Notes under the pieces: model-generated | Databases searched by the model: none | Told to the model about the DNA's origin: nothing | What the model saw: only the letters and a program-made list of their open reading frames with translations | Program-made: the position numbers and the translations under genes | Assembly: GCF_002157355.1 (NCBI RefSeq) | Contig: NZ_LYMK01000027.1 | Location: 40,987-104,986, forward strand | Source: Variovorax sp. JS1663 | Lineage (GTDB): Bacteria; Pseudomonadota; Gammaproteobacteria; Burkholderiales; Burkholderiaceae_C | Reading direction: 5' to 3' | DNA: 64,000 nt | Shown here: positions 1 to 7,689 of the stretch, in pieces | How the letters are laid out: each line of letters opens with the position of its first letter | How positions within the stretch are numbered: position 1 is the stretch's first letter

Positions 1-736
1 CTGGCTGGAGTCGCCAGGGACAGTGACGATGGAGCTGGAAGACGTTCCCGCGATCGCTGCCATCGCCCGAGCCCATGGCGTGGTGACGGCCATCGACAAC
101 ACCTGGGCAAGTCCGCTGGGCTTCTCTGCGCTGGCGCACGGCGTGGACCTCTGCATCCACGCTTGCACCAAATACATGGGCGGCCATTCGGATGTGCTGA
201 TGGGCAGCATCGCCACCAACGACGAGCGCCTGTATCGATCGCTGCGGGGTCTCCAATCGCTGATGGGACTGGCCGTTAGCGCCGAGGACTGTTTCCTCGT
301 GTCGCGCGGACTGGACACGATGCAGGTTCGGATGGAACGCCAGGCGGCGAGCGCCCAAATGATCGCCGGCCGGCTCTCAAAGCATCCGTTGGTCCGCCAG
401 ATGCTCTTTCCTGCACTGCCGGGCGCACCGGATCATGCCGTGTGGGCCCGTGACTTCAAGCTGTCGGGGTGCCTGCTGTCGCTGCAGCTCGTGGACTCGC
501 CCTATGAGGCCTACCGCGCGATGTTCCGAGCGCTGAAGCTGTTCTCGATCGGCGCGAGCTGGGGTGGGGTGCGCAGCATCGCCGCTTTCTATCCCGCGGA
601 GGAGTTGGCCAAGCGCCAGTTCTGCGACGTGCACGGACCGGTCATCCGCCTGTCGGTCGGCTTGGAGGATCCGCAAGAGCTGCTCGACGAACTGCTGGGC
701 GCGCTGAACGCCTTCGAAGCCAGTATCAAACTCTAG
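1..736 (+). CDS. metC: Cystathionine beta-lyase, 3' part (5' end outside window)
   Basis: The frame is open from base 2 at the left edge, so the N-terminal third or so is missing; about 244 codons remain. Family: Cys/Met-metabolism PLP enzymes; cystathionine beta-lyase cleaves cystathionine to homocysteine, pyruvate and ammonia in the cytoplasm. Visible signatures: SPGT just inside the edge, DNTWASPL, the PLP-lysine segment CTKYMGGHSD, SWGG and the C-terminal RLSVGLED. The stop is TAG at 734-736. An amino-acid ABC importer starts 22 bases later on the same strand, so co-transcription is likely and a role in sulfur amino-acid use is possible. Cystathionine gamma-lyase or gamma-synthase are the main alternatives, but the SWGG and VGLED context favours MetC. 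Confidence 0.88.
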   Translation, partial: WLESPGTVTMELEDVPAIAAIARAHGVVTAIDNTWASPLGFSALAHGVDLCIHACTKYMGGHSDVLMGSIATNDERLYRSLRGLQSLMGLAVSAEDCFLVSRGLDTMQVRMERQAASAQMIAGRLSKHPLVRQMLFPALPGAPDHAVWARDFKLSGCLLSLQLVDSPYEAYRAMFRALKLFSIGASWGGVRSIAAFYPAEELAKRQFCDVHGPVIRLSVGLEDPQELLDELLGALNAFEASIKL

Positions 737-758
737 TCCAAGACATTCGGAGCCTGCG

Positions 759-1661
759 ATGACTTTCAAGCCGATGATCAAGTCCCTCATGGTAGCGGCC
801 GGCCTTGCGCTGTGTGCCGGTGTGACCGCGCAGCCGCTGGACGGCACGCTTAAGAAAATCAAGGACACCGGAACCATCACGGTAGCGACTCGCGGTGCGT
901 CCATTCCGTTCAACTACCTGGACGACAACAACAAGCAGACGGGTTTCGCCTGGGACATCTCGCAGCGCGTGGTCGAGCAGGTGAAGAAGGAGCTGAAACT
1001 CGCGAAGCTGGAGGTAAAGACCCTGGAGGTCACGCCGCAGACACGCATCCCTCTGGTGGCCAACCAGACTGTGGATCTGGAGTGCAGCTCGACCACCAAC
1101 AACGCCGAGCGACAGAACCAGGTTTCCTTCTCGACCACCTTCTTCGTCGTGGGGGCGCGCCTGCTCGTGCGCAAGAACTCCGGGATCAAGCACTGGTCCG
1201 ACCTGGTCGGCAAGAATGTCGTCGTCAGTGCAGGAACGACCGCCGAGCGCATGCTGCGCCGCCTCAACGAGCAGAACAAGTGGGGCATCAACATCATCCT
1301 GGCCAAGGACATCAACGAGAACTTCCTGACGGTCGAGACCGGTCGAGCGGTTGCGGCCACCCAGGACGACATCATTCTCTTCAGCAACATCGCTCGCGCC
1401 AGAAATCCTGCTAACTGGGAGGTGGTGGGCGTGCCACAGCAGAAGGAGGCCTATGGCTGCATGCTGCGAAAGGGCGATGTCGCCTTCAAGAAGCTGGTCG
1501 ACAATGTGATCGTAGGCATGATGCGCTCGGGAGAGTTCGCATCGCTGTACGAGAAATACTTCCTCAAGCCGATCGCCGTGAAGGGGAACGTCACGGTCAA
1601 CTTCCCGATGTCGCCGGAGATGCAGGAGCTCATCCGCAACCCGAACGACCAGCCGCTGTGA
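759..1661 (+). CDS. gltI: Glutamate/aspartate-type ABC transporter substrate-binding protein
   Basis: A 300-residue periplasmic solute-binding protein of family 3. It has a Sec signal peptide (hydrophobic stretch at residues 8-24, ending near VTAQP), then the family pattern GTLKKIKDTGTITVATR, an IPFNYLDD segment and the central TVDLECSSTTNNAERQ motif typical of GltI-like glutamate/aspartate binding proteins. It should bind an acidic amino acid in the periplasm and deliver it to the permease pair encoded just downstream. The start ATG lies 22 bases after metC; the gltJ-like gene begins 37 bases after the stop. Substrate is inferred from family; the metC neighbour leaves a cystine-like or other amino-acid substrate open. 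Confidence 0.88.
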   Translation: MTFKPMIKSLMVAAGLALCAGVTAQPLDGTLKKIKDTGTITVATRGASIPFNYLDDNNKQTGFAWDISQRVVEQVKKELKLAKLEVKTLEVTPQTRIPLVANQTVDLECSSTTNNAERQNQVSFSTTFFVVGARLLVRKNSGIKHWSDLVGKNVVVSAGTTAERMLRRLNEQNKWGINIILAKDINENFLTVETGRAVAATQDDIILFSNIARARNPANWEVVGVPQQKEAYGCMLRKGDVAFKKLVDNVIVGMMRSGEFASLYEKYFLKPIAVKGNVTVNFPMSPEMQELIRNPNDQPL

Positions 1662-1698
1662 TCGCCGGTCGTCGCGATCTCACGAACCGTCTCACACG

Positions 1699-2436
1699 AT
1701 GCACTACGCCTGGGATTGGCTGATCTTCTTCAAACCCTCGGTCACTGGGGAGGGCTTCTACGGCCTGATGCTGCTACGTGGACTGTTGTGGACAGTGCTC
1801 CTGTCGTTGATGGCTTGGACGCTGGCGCTGGGCATAGGCCTGGTAGCTGGCGTGGCGAGGACGCTTCCCAACCGTGCAGCGCGCTACCTCTCGACGGTGT
1901 ACATCCACTGTTTCCGCAATACCCCGCTGCTGGTCCAGCTGTTCCTCTGGTACTTCGTCGTGCCGGAACTGTTGCCCATCGAATGGGGTAATGCGGTCAA
2001 GCAGATGAATCCGACGACCAACCAGTTCCTCACGGTGTTGGTCGGACTGACGCTCTACACGGCCGCGAAGGCGGCCGAGCAGGTGCGTGCAGGCATCGAA
2101 TCGGTGCCACACAGCCAGAAGCAGGCGGCCATGGCGCTCGGGCTGGGGACCACGGGGGCCTACCGGCACGTGATCCTGCCGCAGGCACTACGCATCGTCA
2201 TTCCCCCGCTGACCTCGGACTTCCTGAACGTGTTCAAGAACTCGGCCGTGGCACTCACCATCGGGCTCATGGAGTTGACCGGGCAGACGCGCCAGCTCAG
2301 CGAGTTCAGCGCGCATCCGTTCGAGGCCTTCATCGCCGCGACGGTCATCTACATGGCGATCACTTACGGCGTGATCGTGCTGATGCGTCGTATCGAGATC
2401 CGGGTGCGCGTGCCGGGCTTGCTGGGAGGCACCTGA
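1699..2436 (+). CDS. gltJ: Amino-acid ABC transporter permease (GltJ-like)
   Basis: A 245-aa inner-membrane permease of the HisMQ/GltJK family with several hydrophobic helices. The EAA-loop region reads AAMALGLGTTGAYRHVILPQALR, the conserved ATPase-contact segment of polar amino-acid permeases. The N-terminal stretch YAWDWLIFF is typical of GltJ. It forms the membrane channel with the next permease; the two overlap by the ATGA junction at 2434-2438, implying translational coupling. Function follows from family and operon order binding protein, permease, permease, ATPase. Confidence 0.9.
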   Translation: MHYAWDWLIFFKPSVTGEGFYGLMLLRGLLWTVLLSLMAWTLALGIGLVAGVARTLPNRAARYLSTVYIHCFRNTPLLVQLFLWYFVVPELLPIEWGNAVKQMNPTTNQFLTVLVGLTLYTAAKAAEQVRAGIESVPHSQKQAAMALGLGTTGAYRHVILPQALRIVIPPLTSDFLNVFKNSAVALTIGLMELTGQTRQLSEFSAHPFEAFIAATVIYMAITYGVIVLMRRIEIRVRVPGLLGGT

Positions 2437-3125
2437 TGGGTTACGACTTCGACTGGGCGTCTTTGCAGCGCGCCTTGCCGTACCTGATGCAGGGCCTGCA
2501 GATGACCGCCTTCCTGGTGGTGGTCGCCATGGCAGCGGGCATCGCCCTCGGAACCCTGCTGGCGATCACCCGCATCTTCGGGCCGCGTCCGATCGCGACG
2601 GCCGTTGCCGGCTATGTGAACCTGTTCCGCTCGATTCCGCTGATTCTCACGATCCTGTGGATCTACTTCCTGATGCCCGTGGTGCTCAGAGCCACTACCG
2701 GCGATCCCAACCTTACGGTGGGGCCGATCTATGCGGCGCTGGTGGCGTTCGTGCTCGCGGAGTCAGCCTACTACTGCGAGATCATCCGCGCCGGCATCGG
2801 CAGCGTCCGCGCGGGACAGATGCAGGCTGCCCAGTCGCTGGGCATGACGCCCTGGCAGGCCATGCGCCACGTCATCCTGCCGCAGGCGTTTCGCAACATG
2901 ACGCCGTCGCTGATCAACCAGACCATCGCCCTGCTGAAGGACACATCGCTCGTCTACGTGATCAGTCTGAACGACTTTCTCGGGGCCGCGAGCAAAGTGG
3001 GGCAGCGCGACGGGCGCGTGGTCGAGGTCTACATCCTCGTGGCCGTCGTCTACCTGGCGCTGTGCACGGCTGGTGCCTGGTGGGTCACTTGGCTGCAACG
3101 GCGCAAGACCGCGGCAGCGCTTTGA
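2436..3125 (+). CDS. gltK: Amino-acid ABC transporter permease (GltK-like)
   Basis: A 229-aa second permease subunit, opening with MGYDFDWASLQRALPYL, which matches GltK-type proteins. It shows the EAA loop AAQSLGMTPWQAMRHVILPQ followed by NQTIALLKDTSLVYVI. It starts inside the gltJ stop codon (ATGA) and its own TGA abuts the ATG of the ATPase gene at 3126, so the three genes are tightly coupled. Heterodimerises with the preceding permease in the cytoplasmic membrane. Confidence 0.9.
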   Translation: MGYDFDWASLQRALPYLMQGLQMTAFLVVVAMAAGIALGTLLAITRIFGPRPIATAVAGYVNLFRSIPLILTILWIYFLMPVVLRATTGDPNLTVGPIYAALVAFVLAESAYYCEIIRAGIGSVRAGQMQAAQSLGMTPWQAMRHVILPQAFRNMTPSLINQTIALLKDTSLVYVISLNDFLGAASKVGQRDGRVVEVYILVAVVYLALCTAGAWWVTWLQRRKTAAAL

Positions 3126-3869
3126 ATGAATTCCATGATTGAAATCAAAGGTGTCTCGAAGTGGTACGGCAAATTTCCGGTGCTGACCGAATGCAGCACG
3201 AGCATCCGCGAGGGCGAGGTGGTCGTGGTTTGCGGCCCGTCCGGCTCCGGCAAATCGACGCTCATCAAGACTGTCAATGCGCTCGAGCCCATCCAGCGAG
3301 GCAGCATCACGGTCAACGGCATCCAGATCGCCGATCCCGGGACCGACTTGCCGAGGCTGCGCGCCCGGGTCGGCATGGTGTTCCAGCACTTCGAGTTGTT
3401 TCCGCACTTGAATGTGACAGACAATCTCACGCTGGCGCAGGTTCAGGTACTTAAGCGATCGCGCTCGGAAGCGGTCGAGCGAGGGCTGCGCATGCTTGAC
3501 CGGGTCGGGCTTTCCGCCCATAAAGACAAGTTCCCAGGTCAGCTTTCGGGCGGCCAGCAGCAGCGCGTCGCGATTGCGCGGGCGCTGTCCATGGATCCGG
3601 TCGTCATGCTGTTCGACGAACCGACCTCGGCATTGGACCCGGAGATGGTCGGTGAAGTGCTCGAGGTCATGGTGCAACTCGCCGGTGAAGGAATGACGAT
3701 GATGGTGGTCACGCACGAGATGGGGTTTGCCAACCAGGTGGGTGACCGGGTGATCTTCATGGATCAGGGAAGGATCGTCGAAGACTGCGGCCGCGACGAA
3801 TTCTTCGGTCGGCCGCAGGGGCGCACTCCGCGCGCCCAGGACTTTCTGTCCAAAATCCTGCAGCATTGA
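3126..3869 (+). CDS. gltL: Amino-acid ABC transporter ATP-binding protein (GltL-like)
   Basis: A 247-aa ABC ATPase. Visible motifs: Walker A GPSGSGKST at about residues 39-47, the Q-loop in FQHFELFPHLNVTDN, the ABC signature LSGGQQQRVAIARAL, Walker B VVMLFDEPTSALDPE and the switch histidine in VVTHEMGFA. It energises import through the two permeases encoded immediately upstream. The start has no spacing from the gltK stop. The C-terminal DRVIFMDQGRIVE is typical of polar amino-acid uptake ATPases. Confidence 0.92.
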   Translation: MNSMIEIKGVSKWYGKFPVLTECSTSIREGEVVVVCGPSGSGKSTLIKTVNALEPIQRGSITVNGIQIADPGTDLPRLRARVGMVFQHFELFPHLNVTDNLTLAQVQVLKRSRSEAVERGLRMLDRVGLSAHKDKFPGQLSGGQQQRVAIARALSMDPVVMLFDEPTSALDPEMVGEVLEVMVQLAGEGMTMMVVTHEMGFANQVGDRVIFMDQGRIVEDCGRDEFFGRPQGRTPRAQDFLSKILQH

Positions 3870-3906
3870 CGACCAAGTCTGCTCTGCCTCAACCCAAGGA
3901 ACCACA

Positions 3907-4425
3907 ATGAAATCGATCAAGGTACTCCTGCTGGCCGGCATGCTGGCGGTTTCCGGCGCCGTGCTCGCGCATGGCGACGAGGATCACAGCACCCCGTCCG
4001 GTCCGGTCAAGAAGGAGCAGAAGGACTGGGGAATCGCGGGAGAGGCGAAGGCGGCCAAGCGGACCGTCGCCGTCAGGATGACGGACAACATGCGCTTCAC
4101 GCCCGATCGCATCCAGGTGAAGCAGGGCGAAACTGTCAGGTTTTCCTTCAAGAACGATGGAAAGTTGATGCATGAGTTCGTCCTGGGCACGAAAAAGGAA
4201 CTCGACGAGCACGCGGCGCTCATGATGAAGTTTCCCAATATGGAGCACGACGAGCCCTACATGGCGCACGTTGCGCCCGGCAAGACGGGCGAGATCGTCT
4301 GGACTTTCAACCGGCCCGGTGATTTCGATTTCGCCTGCCTGATAGCGGGTCACTACGAAGCCGGAATGGTAGGCAAGGTCAAGGTTGTGGCGGCCTCAGG
4401 TGCACGGCAGGGTACCGCGCGCTAG
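3907..4425 (+). CDS. Periplasmic cupredoxin (type-1 copper protein, CopI-like)
   Basis: A 172-aa exported protein with a Sec signal peptide ending at about residue 21 (GAVLAHG). The mature part starts with a His/Asp-rich HGDEDH and carries a plastocyanin/azurin-like fold: MRFTPDRIQVKQGE, the first copper histidine in LMHEFVLG and the C-terminal loop FACLIAGHYEAGM supplying Cys, His and Met ligands. Such cupredoxins occur in copper-resistance clusters and bind or shuttle copper in the periplasm. A ribosome-binding site AAGGAA lies just ahead of the ATG. It follows the gltL gene by 37 bases but is functionally linked to the copper genes further right; a close paralogue is at 52426-52929. Confidence 0.85.
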   Translation: MKSIKVLLLAGMLAVSGAVLAHGDEDHSTPSGPVKKEQKDWGIAGEAKAAKRTVAVRMTDNMRFTPDRIQVKQGETVRFSFKNDGKLMHEFVLGTKKELDEHAALMMKFPNMEHDEPYMAHVAPGKTGEIVWTFNRPGDFDFACLIAGHYEAGMVGKVKVVAASGARQGTAR

Positions 4426-4448
4426 TGCCGCCTGGGCAGGCATTTTTC
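4426..4448 (+). terminator. Probable rho-independent terminator after the cupredoxin gene
   Basis: Directly after the TAG stop a short stem forms between TGCCGC and GCAGGCA (one bulged A) with a CTGG loop, followed by five T residues at 4443-4447. The position and T-run fit an intrinsic terminator ending the plus-strand transcript. Confidence 0.5.
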
Positions 4449-4573
4449 GGCTCGTCGAGCTGGACACGCCGATGAGTGACGCCATCGGTGCCGGCTTACC
4501 GGCGAGGGGGCTGATTTGCGTTGGCAGCATGGTGCTGCTGCGCCGTCGGCGCCGGTTGTGCCAACAGTTGCCT

Positions 4574-4597
4574 GGCAGCGGCAGCGGCAGCGGCAGC
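4574..4597. repeat. Hexanucleotide microsatellite, four copies of GGCAGC
   Basis: Four perfect head-to-tail copies of GGCAGC followed by one GGCGGC. It lies in non-coding DNA between the cupredoxin gene and the decayed transketolase. No function seen. Confidence 0.7.
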
Positions 4598-4617
4598 GGC
4601 GGCGACGTGCGCGGCAT

Positions 4618-5095
4618 CTAGCGCTCCCAACCGAACGGCGACGCCGCCTTCGACCGAGACTCGCGCCGTCACAGCGAGCGGCAGGACGCTGTGGCGATAC
4701 TCGGGGCGCTGGCTCTCGACAAATCCGACGGCATGCTGACGACGCGGGCCGCGATCCCTTCGCTCTTGAGTTGCTCGTAAGCGGCGATGCAGAGCGCAAC
4801 TTCACTGCCAGTCGCCAGCGCCAGCACATAGGGCTTGCCGTCGGCCGGCGTCGGCGAGCACCATAGCGCCACGCGCGGCGACGCCGGCGCTCGCATACCG
4901 GCCCCGGTCGAGCGTCGGCAGCGCCTGGGGCGACAGCACCAGACTCTCCGGCCGCTCGGTGATGCCCATGATCACCTTTCCAGGCATCGATCACTTCGTT
5001 CGCGTCGGCCGGGCGCAACAGCACCATGCCCGGCATCGCACGGCACGAGGCGAGTAGCTCGATCGGCTGGTGCGTCGGCCCGTCCTCGATAGCTC
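4618..5095 (-). pseudogene. Transketolase C-terminal remnant, frameshifted
   Basis: Read on the minus strand in shifting frames, this stretch gives consecutive transketolase segments: EDGPTHQPIELLAS, AMPGMVLLRPADANEV, then VLALATGSEVALC, SEGIAARVVSMPS, VTARVSVE and a final FGWER before a TAG at 4618-4620. The order matches the pyrimidine-binding and C-terminal domains of transketolase, but several frameshifts separate the segments and the N-terminal TPP-binding half is absent. It lies downstream of gnd, zwf and GH15 on the same strand, so it is probably the decayed tail of a pentose-phosphate operon. Confidence 0.72.
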
Positions 5096-5190
5096 GAGCG
5101 ACACCCAGCCGTCAACGCTGCCGGTCGCGTCGTGCACCGGCCGGAACAGGTCGGCCGCGTGCGTCAGGTCTTTGAGGGCGAGTTCTGCCC
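5096..5190 (-). pseudogene. Transaldolase fragment
   Basis: The minus strand reads DLTHAADLFRPVHDAT followed by GSVDGWVSLE, which I recognise as the N-terminal substrate-site region of transaldolase. Only about 30 codons survive. At its end the reading passes straight into transketolase sequence (EDGPTHQP), so a deletion appears to have joined the two neighbouring genes. Confidence 0.62.
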
Positions 5191-5194
5191 CAGC

Positions 5195-5600
5195 AAGGCC
5201 GGCAGATCGACGTCTGCAAGCTTGCCGATGCGCTCCAGCGTGATGTCGGCCGGGGGATAGCTTGCGATGTTGTGCTGATCGAAGGCGTAGTGTCCCTGGC
5301 GCCGGAATACCGTTGTCAGTCGGTGGCCCAGGGCCTGTTTCATCGCGGCGAGGGATGCGCAGCTTGCCGTCCACCATCACGTAGCGGCGCGCCGGGTCGT
5401 GCCGCTGCACCGTGTCGGGCATCAGCTCCTAAATGTAGATCTGTAGATCAGCACGCGGCCATCTACGGTTTGCCAGAGCCCGAGCGCTGAACCTTGCGCG
5501 GCTGGAGCACCACATGCCGTCCGACAGGATCACCGGATCACCGTCGGGCTGAATGTGCTCGATGGCGCGCAGCGCGCGAGGTCGGACTAGGCGCCCAAGA
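5195..5600 (-). pseudogene. HAD-family hydrolase remnant, frameshifted
   Basis: In alternating minus-strand frames one can read GDPVILSDG, GLWQTVDGRVLIY, ARRYVMVDGKLRI, MKQALGHRLTTVFRRQGHYA and YPPADITLERIGKL. These resemble, from memory, a HAD-like hydrolase found beside pentose-phosphate genes. Stops (for example near the TAG in the LIYRSTFRS region) and frameshifts interrupt it. Assignment is from recalled family style and is less certain than the transketolase call. Confidence 0.45.
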
Positions 5601-5649
5601 AGTTCACGATCAGGTCAAGTCTCAGTCAAGCTGCAACGAAGCTTCGTTC

Positions 5650-5836
5650 GACGAAATCGCTGAGGGCGTGTTGGAACGTGAGCCATGCCGAGGCCAATGG
5701 GCCGCGGCGTCGGATGTCTTCGGGAAGTCGTAGGTCAAGGGCAACGGCCGCGACGCGAACTCGAGCGGGCTCCGCTCGCCGCTCGCAAAGCACTTCACAT
5801 GGGAGCCGCGCCGATGTCGACCACCAGGACTTTCAT
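5650..5836 (-). pseudogene. ROK / polyphosphate-glucokinase-like N-terminal remnant
   Basis: From an ATG at 5836 the minus strand reads MKVLVVDIG, the typical N-terminal phosphate-binding strand of ROK-type polyphosphate glucokinases. A small indel then shifts the frame; in the next frame it continues as GSHVKCFASGERSPLEFASR before similarity fades. It starts 26 bases after the GH15 stop, so it was probably the next gene of the same operon. Confidence 0.55.
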
Positions 5837-5861
5837 AGTCGGGCTCGCCGCGCTGCTGGCT

Positions 5862-7685
5862 TCATGACGTCTGCGCGACCGCTGCAGGGCGCTCGCCTCG
5901 CGTGCAAGAGTGCTTGATCCGGTGCTGCGGCAGCGACAGGAGCCGGGCGGTGTTGACCAGCGCCATATGGGTCAGCGCCTGCGGAAAGTTGCCCAGCATC
6001 CGGCCGGTGTGCGGGTCCAATTCTTCCGACAGCAGGCCGACGTCGTTGCGCAACGCGAGCAACCGTTCGAACAGCGCCTCGGCTTCGTCGCGTCGGCCGG
6101 TCAGCGCCAAGCTGTCGGCGAGCCAGAACGTGCATGGCAGGAAGACGCCTTCGCCGGGCGGCAGGTTGTCGACACCCGTGGCAGTCGCGTAGCGCAGCAC
6201 CAGGCCGCCGGCCATCAGTTCGCGCTGGATCGCGTCGACCGTCGCACGTACCCGCGCATCGTCGGGCGGCAGGAAACCGACCAGTGGGATCAGCAGAAGG
6301 CTGGCGTCGAGGTCGGATGCGCCGTAGTACTGCACGAAGCTGTTGCGCCGGGCATCGAAGCCGGCGTCGCAGACCTGCGCGTGGATCGCGTCGCGCGTGC
6401 GTCGCCACGCATCGATCGGACCGTCCAGGCCGAAATGTTCGACTGCCTTGACGGCTCGGTCGAAGGCGACCCAGGCCATCACCTTCGAATGCGTGAAGTG
6501 CCGCCGTGGCCCGCGAATTTCCCAGATGCCTTCGTCGGGCTCGCGCCAGTGCGTGTCCAAAAAGGCGAGCAGCGCCCGCTGGATCCGCCAGGCATGCGGC
6601 TCGGTGGCAAGGCCGGCGGCACGCGCTAGGTGCAGCGTGTCCATCACTTCGCCGTAGATGTCGAGCTGGAACTGCCTGGCCGCTGCGTTGCCGACGCGCA
6701 CCGGCGCGGCGCCACCATAGCCGGGCAGCCAGCCGAGTTCGACTTCGTCGAGACGGCGCTCCCCGGTCACGCTGTAGAGGTTCTGCAGGTCCGCCGGGTT
6801 GCCGGCAACGGCGCGCAGCAGCCACTCGCGCCAGGCGACCGCCTCGCCAGTGTAGCCGGCGAGCAGTAGCGCGTTGAGCGTGAAGGTCGCGTCGCGCAGC
6901 CAGCAGTAACGGTAGTCCCAATTGCGCACGCCGCCGCCCTGTTCGGGCAGCGAGGTGGTGGGCGCGGCGACGATGCCGCCGGTGGGCGTGTAGGTCAGCG
7001 CCTTCAGCGTGATCAGCGAGCGCAGCACCTCGGAGCGCCAGCGACCCCGATAGCTGCCGCGCTGCGACCATTCAAGCCATTCGCGCTGCGTCTCCAGCAA
7101 GGTCTGCTCGGGGTCGATCGCTGGCTGCATCGGTACGTGCGAAGGGCGGTAGTTGAGCACGAACGGGACGCGTTCGCCGGCGCCGACTTCGAACCGGGCC
7201 ACAGTCTTCATCTGCTCGCCATGCGTGCATACCGCGGTGTGCAGTTCCAGCGTGTCCGGCCCGGCGGTCGCGAGCAGCGTGCCGTGCGCCTTGTGCACCC
7301 ACGGCACGATCGAACCATAGTCGAAGCGAATTACCAGTTCGGTGCGCATGCGCACGCGCCCGCTCAGCCCCTCGACAATGCGCACGATGTCCCAGCGCTC
7401 GTTCGACAGCGGCATGCTGTCGATGACGCGCACCGTGCCCTCGTCGGTCTCGAACTCGGTTTCCAGGATCAGCGTGCCGTCGCGGTAGCGGCGCCGCACC
7501 GCGCGCACGCCCTGAAACGGCGCGATCAGCCAGCGCCCATGGTCCGGGCCGCCCAGCAAGGCCGCGAAGCAGGCTCCCGAATCGAAACGCGGTATGCACA
7601 GCCAGTCGATTGAGCCGTCGCGGCCGACCAGCGCGGCGGTATGGCAGTCGCCGATCAGCGCGTAGTCTTCGATGGGCAGCGGCAT
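5862..7685 (-). CDS. Glycoside hydrolase family 15 protein (glucoamylase/trehalase-like)
   Basis: 607 aa from the ATG at 7685, chosen because it opens with MPLPIEDYALIGDCHTAALV, the standard start of bacterial GH15 proteins. It contains IDWLCIPRFDSGACFAALLG, NWDYRYCWLRDATFTLNALL in the (alpha/alpha)6 barrel and DEVELGWLPGYGGA. Members hydrolyse alpha-glucosidic bonds (glucoamylase- or trehalase-like) and release glucose. No signal peptide is visible, so it is probably cytoplasmic. It begins 4 bases after the zwf stop, in an operon gnd-zwf-GH15, followed by a decayed glucokinase; together this suggests intracellular glucan or trehalose turnover feeding the pentose-phosphate route. Exact substrate is not determinable. 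Confidence 0.86.
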   Translation of the reverse strand: MPLPIEDYALIGDCHTAALVGRDGSIDWLCIPRFDSGACFAALLGGPDHGRWLIAPFQGVRAVRRRYRDGTLILETEFETDEGTVRVIDSMPLSNERWDIVRIVEGLSGRVRMRTELVIRFDYGSIVPWVHKAHGTLLATAGPDTLELHTAVCTHGEQMKTVARFEVGAGERVPFVLNYRPSHVPMQPAIDPEQTLLETQREWLEWSQRGSYRGRWRSEVLRSLITLKALTYTPTGGIVAAPTTSLPEQGGGVRNWDYRYCWLRDATFTLNALLLAGYTGEAVAWREWLLRAVAGNPADLQNLYSVTGERRLDEVELGWLPGYGGAAPVRVGNAAARQFQLDIYGEVMDTLHLARAAGLATEPHAWRIQRALLAFLDTHWREPDEGIWEIRGPRRHFTHSKVMAWVAFDRAVKAVEHFGLDGPIDAWRRTRDAIHAQVCDAGFDARRNSFVQYYGASDLDASLLLIPLVGFLPPDDARVRATVDAIQRELMAGGLVLRYATATGVDNLPPGEGVFLPCTFWLADSLALTGRRDEAEALFERLLALRNDVGLLSEELDPHTGRMLGNFPQALTHMALVNTARLLSLPQHRIKHSCTRGERPAAVAQTS

Positions 7686-7689
7686 CGCG

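Noticed and set aside
2763..3941. 392-codon minus-strand ORF opposite gltK/gltL
   Set aside because: Shadow of the ABC transporter genes.
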